DNA from: Synechococcus sp. M44_DOE_062
GTDB lineage: Bacteria > Cyanobacteriota > Cyanobacteriia > Thermostichales > Thermostichaceae
DNA length: 52,366 bases
Direction: 5' to 3'
Assembly: GCA_015295985.1 (NCBI GenBank)
Contig: DVDX01000020.1
Location: 1 to 52,366, forward strand
In this document: positions 50,899 through 52,366 of the stretch, piece by piece
Layout: every line of letters starts with the position of its first letter
How positions within the stretch are numbered: position 1 is the first letter of the stretch
Program-made: the position numbers and the translations under genes
Notes under the pieces: generated by a model
What the model saw: only the letters and a program-made list of their open reading frames with translations
The model's database searches: none
Told to the model about the DNA's origin: nothing

Positions 50899-51412
50899 GA
50901 TCCCGCTGGCGGAAGAGTTGACCGGCCTCTCGCACCAAGCGAATGCTCATATCCAGATCGATCTGCAACCTCTCCAGCGGGTAGCGGCGCAACACATTCA
51001 CCAACGTCAGCCCCTCGGGATCCCCTGCTGCCAGGATCAATGCCGCCCGCAAGGCATAAAACTCTGCTTCTCCATCTCCGTGCCATACTAGGGTCAACCG
51101 CCGCAGCAGATCTTCGCCAATCGCAGAGTAGGTAAACTGGCTGACCGTAACCTGGTCAAGGTCAAAATTACGTGTCAGCAAATCCGCCAAAGCTGCCTGT
51201 TGCTCTGGCGTGAGCCGCCGCAGATAAAAATCCAACTGCCGGCTTACCGCGCCATTGTGAGCAAAACGAGCCAGATCCTCCACGGGCAAAGAGAACTCAA
51301 TCAAAGGCGGCAGAAACACCCCCAAGCGCTCTGTGCTCCACGCCCGGCCCGGCCCAGCCAAAACTGTCGCCAGTCCTAGGCCCAAGGCAAACACCCCCTG
51401 CAGCCACCGCAC
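50858..51412 (-). CDS. DUF1400 protein (N-terminal half of a hydrolase)
   Basis: 184 residues. A signal peptide (MRWLQGVFALGLGLATVLAGPGRAWS) is followed by the DUF1400 domain: ERLGVFLPPLIEFSLPVEDLARFAHNGAVS, LDFYLRRLTPEQQAALADLL, SQFTYSAIGEDLLRRLTLVW and LRAALILAAGDPEGLTLVNVLRRYP. DUF1400 normally precedes an alpha/beta hydrolase in the same cyanobacterial polypeptide. The ORF ends within the start of the hydrolase ORF, in another frame, so a frameshift may separate them, or ribosomal re-initiation may link them. The start is a GTG at 51412, 2 bp after the hisB stop, so it probably shares the hisB transcript. Confidence 0.75.
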   Translation of the reverse strand: MRWLQGVFALGLGLATVLAGPGRAWSTERLGVFLPPLIEFSLPVEDLARFAHNGAVSRQLDFYLRRLTPEQQAALADLLTRNFDLDQVTVSQFTYSAIGEDLLRRLTLVWHGDGEAEFYALRAALILAAGDPEGLTLVNVLRRYPLERLQIDLDMSIRLVREAGQLFRQRDLDRKAARRGRAES

Positions 51413-51414
51413 GG

Positions 51415-52035
51415 CTACAGAACCCCCTTGGAGCTGGGGATCCCTTCTTGTCGGCGGGGATCCCGTTCTACGGCCATGCGCAGGGCACGGGCAAACGCCT
51501 TAAAACTGGCCTCGACAATATGGTGGGCATTGAGGCCAGCGGCTTGGCGAATGTGCAAAGTGAGCTGGGCGTGGTTGACCACCGCCTGATAAAACTCCCG
51601 CACCAACTGGGTTTCGTAGCGGCCAATGCGCTCTGTGGGCAGCTCCAGGCCATAGCTGAGGTGAGGACGCCCGGAGAAATCCAGCACCACCTGCACCAAA
51701 GCTTCATCCAAGGGTGCCCAAAAATGGCCGAAGCGATGAATGCCGCGCCGATCCTGCAGAGCCTGCGCCAGGGCTTGTCCCAGCGTGATGCCCACATCTT
51801 CGTTGGTGTGGTGATCGTCGATGTGCAGATCCCCTATGGCCTTGATCTGCAGGTCGATCAGCCCGTGGGTGCTGAGCTGGGCCAGCATGTGATCCAAGAA
51901 GGGGATCCCGGTATCGATCTCATGTTGTCCACTGCCATCCAGGTTCAGACGAATTTGAACATCCGTTTCCCCGGTGCGACGGTGAACAAGGGCAGTTCTG
52001 GGCTGGAGCAGGCGCGAGGAGTCGACGGCAGTCAT
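51415..52035 (-). CDS. hisB: Imidazoleglycerol-phosphate dehydratase
   Basis: Sixth step of histidine synthesis, converting imidazole glycerol phosphate to imidazole acetol phosphate with Mn2+. 206 residues of the monofunctional type. The two duplicated metal-binding motifs are [11 protein letters not shown] and [17 protein letters not shown], with [20 protein letters not shown] near the N-terminus and the C-terminal [16 protein letters not shown]. The ATG at 52035 ([10 protein letters not shown]) is chosen; the frame opens upstream to 52116. It is the first gene of the minus-strand run that reaches the ABC permeases. Other his genes are not here, though hisS is elsewhere in the window. Confidence 0.96.
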   Translation of the reverse strand: MTAVDSSRLLQPRTALVHRRTGETDVQIRLNLDGSGQHEIDTGIPFLDHMLAQLSTHGLIDLQIKAIGDLHIDDHHTNEDVGITLGQALAQALQDRRGIHRFGHFWAPLDEALVQVVLDFSGRPHLSYGLELPTERIGRYETQLVREFYQAVVNHAQLTLHIRQAAGLNAHHIVEASFKAFARALRMAVERDPRRQEGIPSSKGVL

Positions 52036-52366
52036 GGAAGTGGCCGGGAATGCTACGGAGCAGCAGGTGGGCTCCAGCTCTAGAATTGCACAAGCCTGCG
52101 AGCATCGGCACCTCACGGCCTAAGCAGAGATGACCACTGCCCTGTCGGTGACTCTGAATCTTAACCGTCTAAGCCATCCAGACACAGGGATCCCTGCTGT
52201 CGACAGAACTTCCCCGCAGGTGAAAAAACTACAAGGGCTACCCCAGTTGACTCTGAGACCAGCCCCTCTGTGCCCAAGCACTCCGTGACCTCAAAGGCGA
52301 CCACCCCCAGCCCTGTTCTTAAGGGGAAAGGAGAGCTGGTTCCCCTGAAGCCACTGTAGAGTGATC
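52036..52366. other. Right-end region without a recognised gene
   Basis: 331 bp upstream of hisB up to the window edge. I see no supportable coding region, tRNA or strong terminator. The hisB promoter should lie here, but I cannot pick a convincing one. A gene may begin just beyond the edge. Confidence 0.3.

Overview
The window is a stretch of a cyanobacterial chromosome. The evidence is a Mg-chelatase D subunit (chlD), phycocyanobilin:ferredoxin oxidoreductase (pcyA), a photosystem II PsbY peptide (psbY), a DUF2993 protein and a DUF1400/hydrolase pair. GC content looks high-50s percent by eye. The palindrome GGATCC, usually as GGGATCCC, is strikingly common (28 counted in the first 10 kb), while the usual cyanobacterial octamer GCGATCGC is nearly absent. 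That pattern fits a thermophilic hot-spring Synechococcus of the JA-3-3Ab / JA-2-3B'a type, but the assignment is inference. I see no phage, integrase, intact transposase or CRISPR array.

Layout. 0-5 kb: DUF2993 protein, chlD, aminobutyraldehyde-type dehydrogenase (all minus). 5-11 kb: small membrane protein + acylphosphatase, gatB, maf, a voltage-gated-type ion channel, a frameshifted membrane-protein gene, a PH-domain protein and a GT4 glycosyltransferase. 11-16.5 kb: a coiled-coil protein, a lipoprotein, panB, tRNA-Ser(CGA), pcyA and an ACT-domain protein. 16.8-21.6 kb: prmA-rsmE, then hisS with an unknown Pro-rich protein. 21.6-31.4 kb: a tandem universal stress protein, then a candidate envelope-polysaccharide region. 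Its minus arm has an outer-membrane beta-barrel, a glycosidase-like lipoprotein and a polytopic membrane protein. Its plus arm has a cupin, a BcsB-like protein and a GT2 synthase with N-terminal MshEN-like domains. 31.4-38.8 kb: small secreted protein, PhoD-like phosphatase, clpS-CPBP protease, SSS symporter with a small partner, dprA, SRAP protein. 38.9-46.3 kb: TreS-maltokinase fusion, NurA, tandem PTPS/QueD protein, FAD oxidoreductase, psbY. 46.8-52 kb (all minus): hisB, DUF1400 protein, alpha/beta hydrolase and two nucleoside-type ABC permeases.

The most interesting signal is a dispersed mini-repeat with a fixed register: an 8-mer near CGTTCGCG, a 6-nt spacer often ending AGCG, then an 11-nt mini-hairpin (4-bp stem, 3-nt loop), then usually TTT. 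The stem changes between copies by paired substitutions (GTGC/GCAC, GGAC/GTCC, TTGC/GCAA) while the layout is kept, so hairpin formation looks selected. Copies lie between genes, inside genes in frame (coiled-coil protein, RsmE, TreS-Mak, ACT protein as a 3x24-bp tandem, hydrolase C-terminus), and exactly at the start codons of both ABC permeases. This resembles the class of small dispersed repeats reported in other cyanobacteria. The second main lead is the polysaccharide region, where a c-di-GMP-binding type domain (MshEN) sits on a cellulose-synthase-like GT2 beside a BcsB-like partner.
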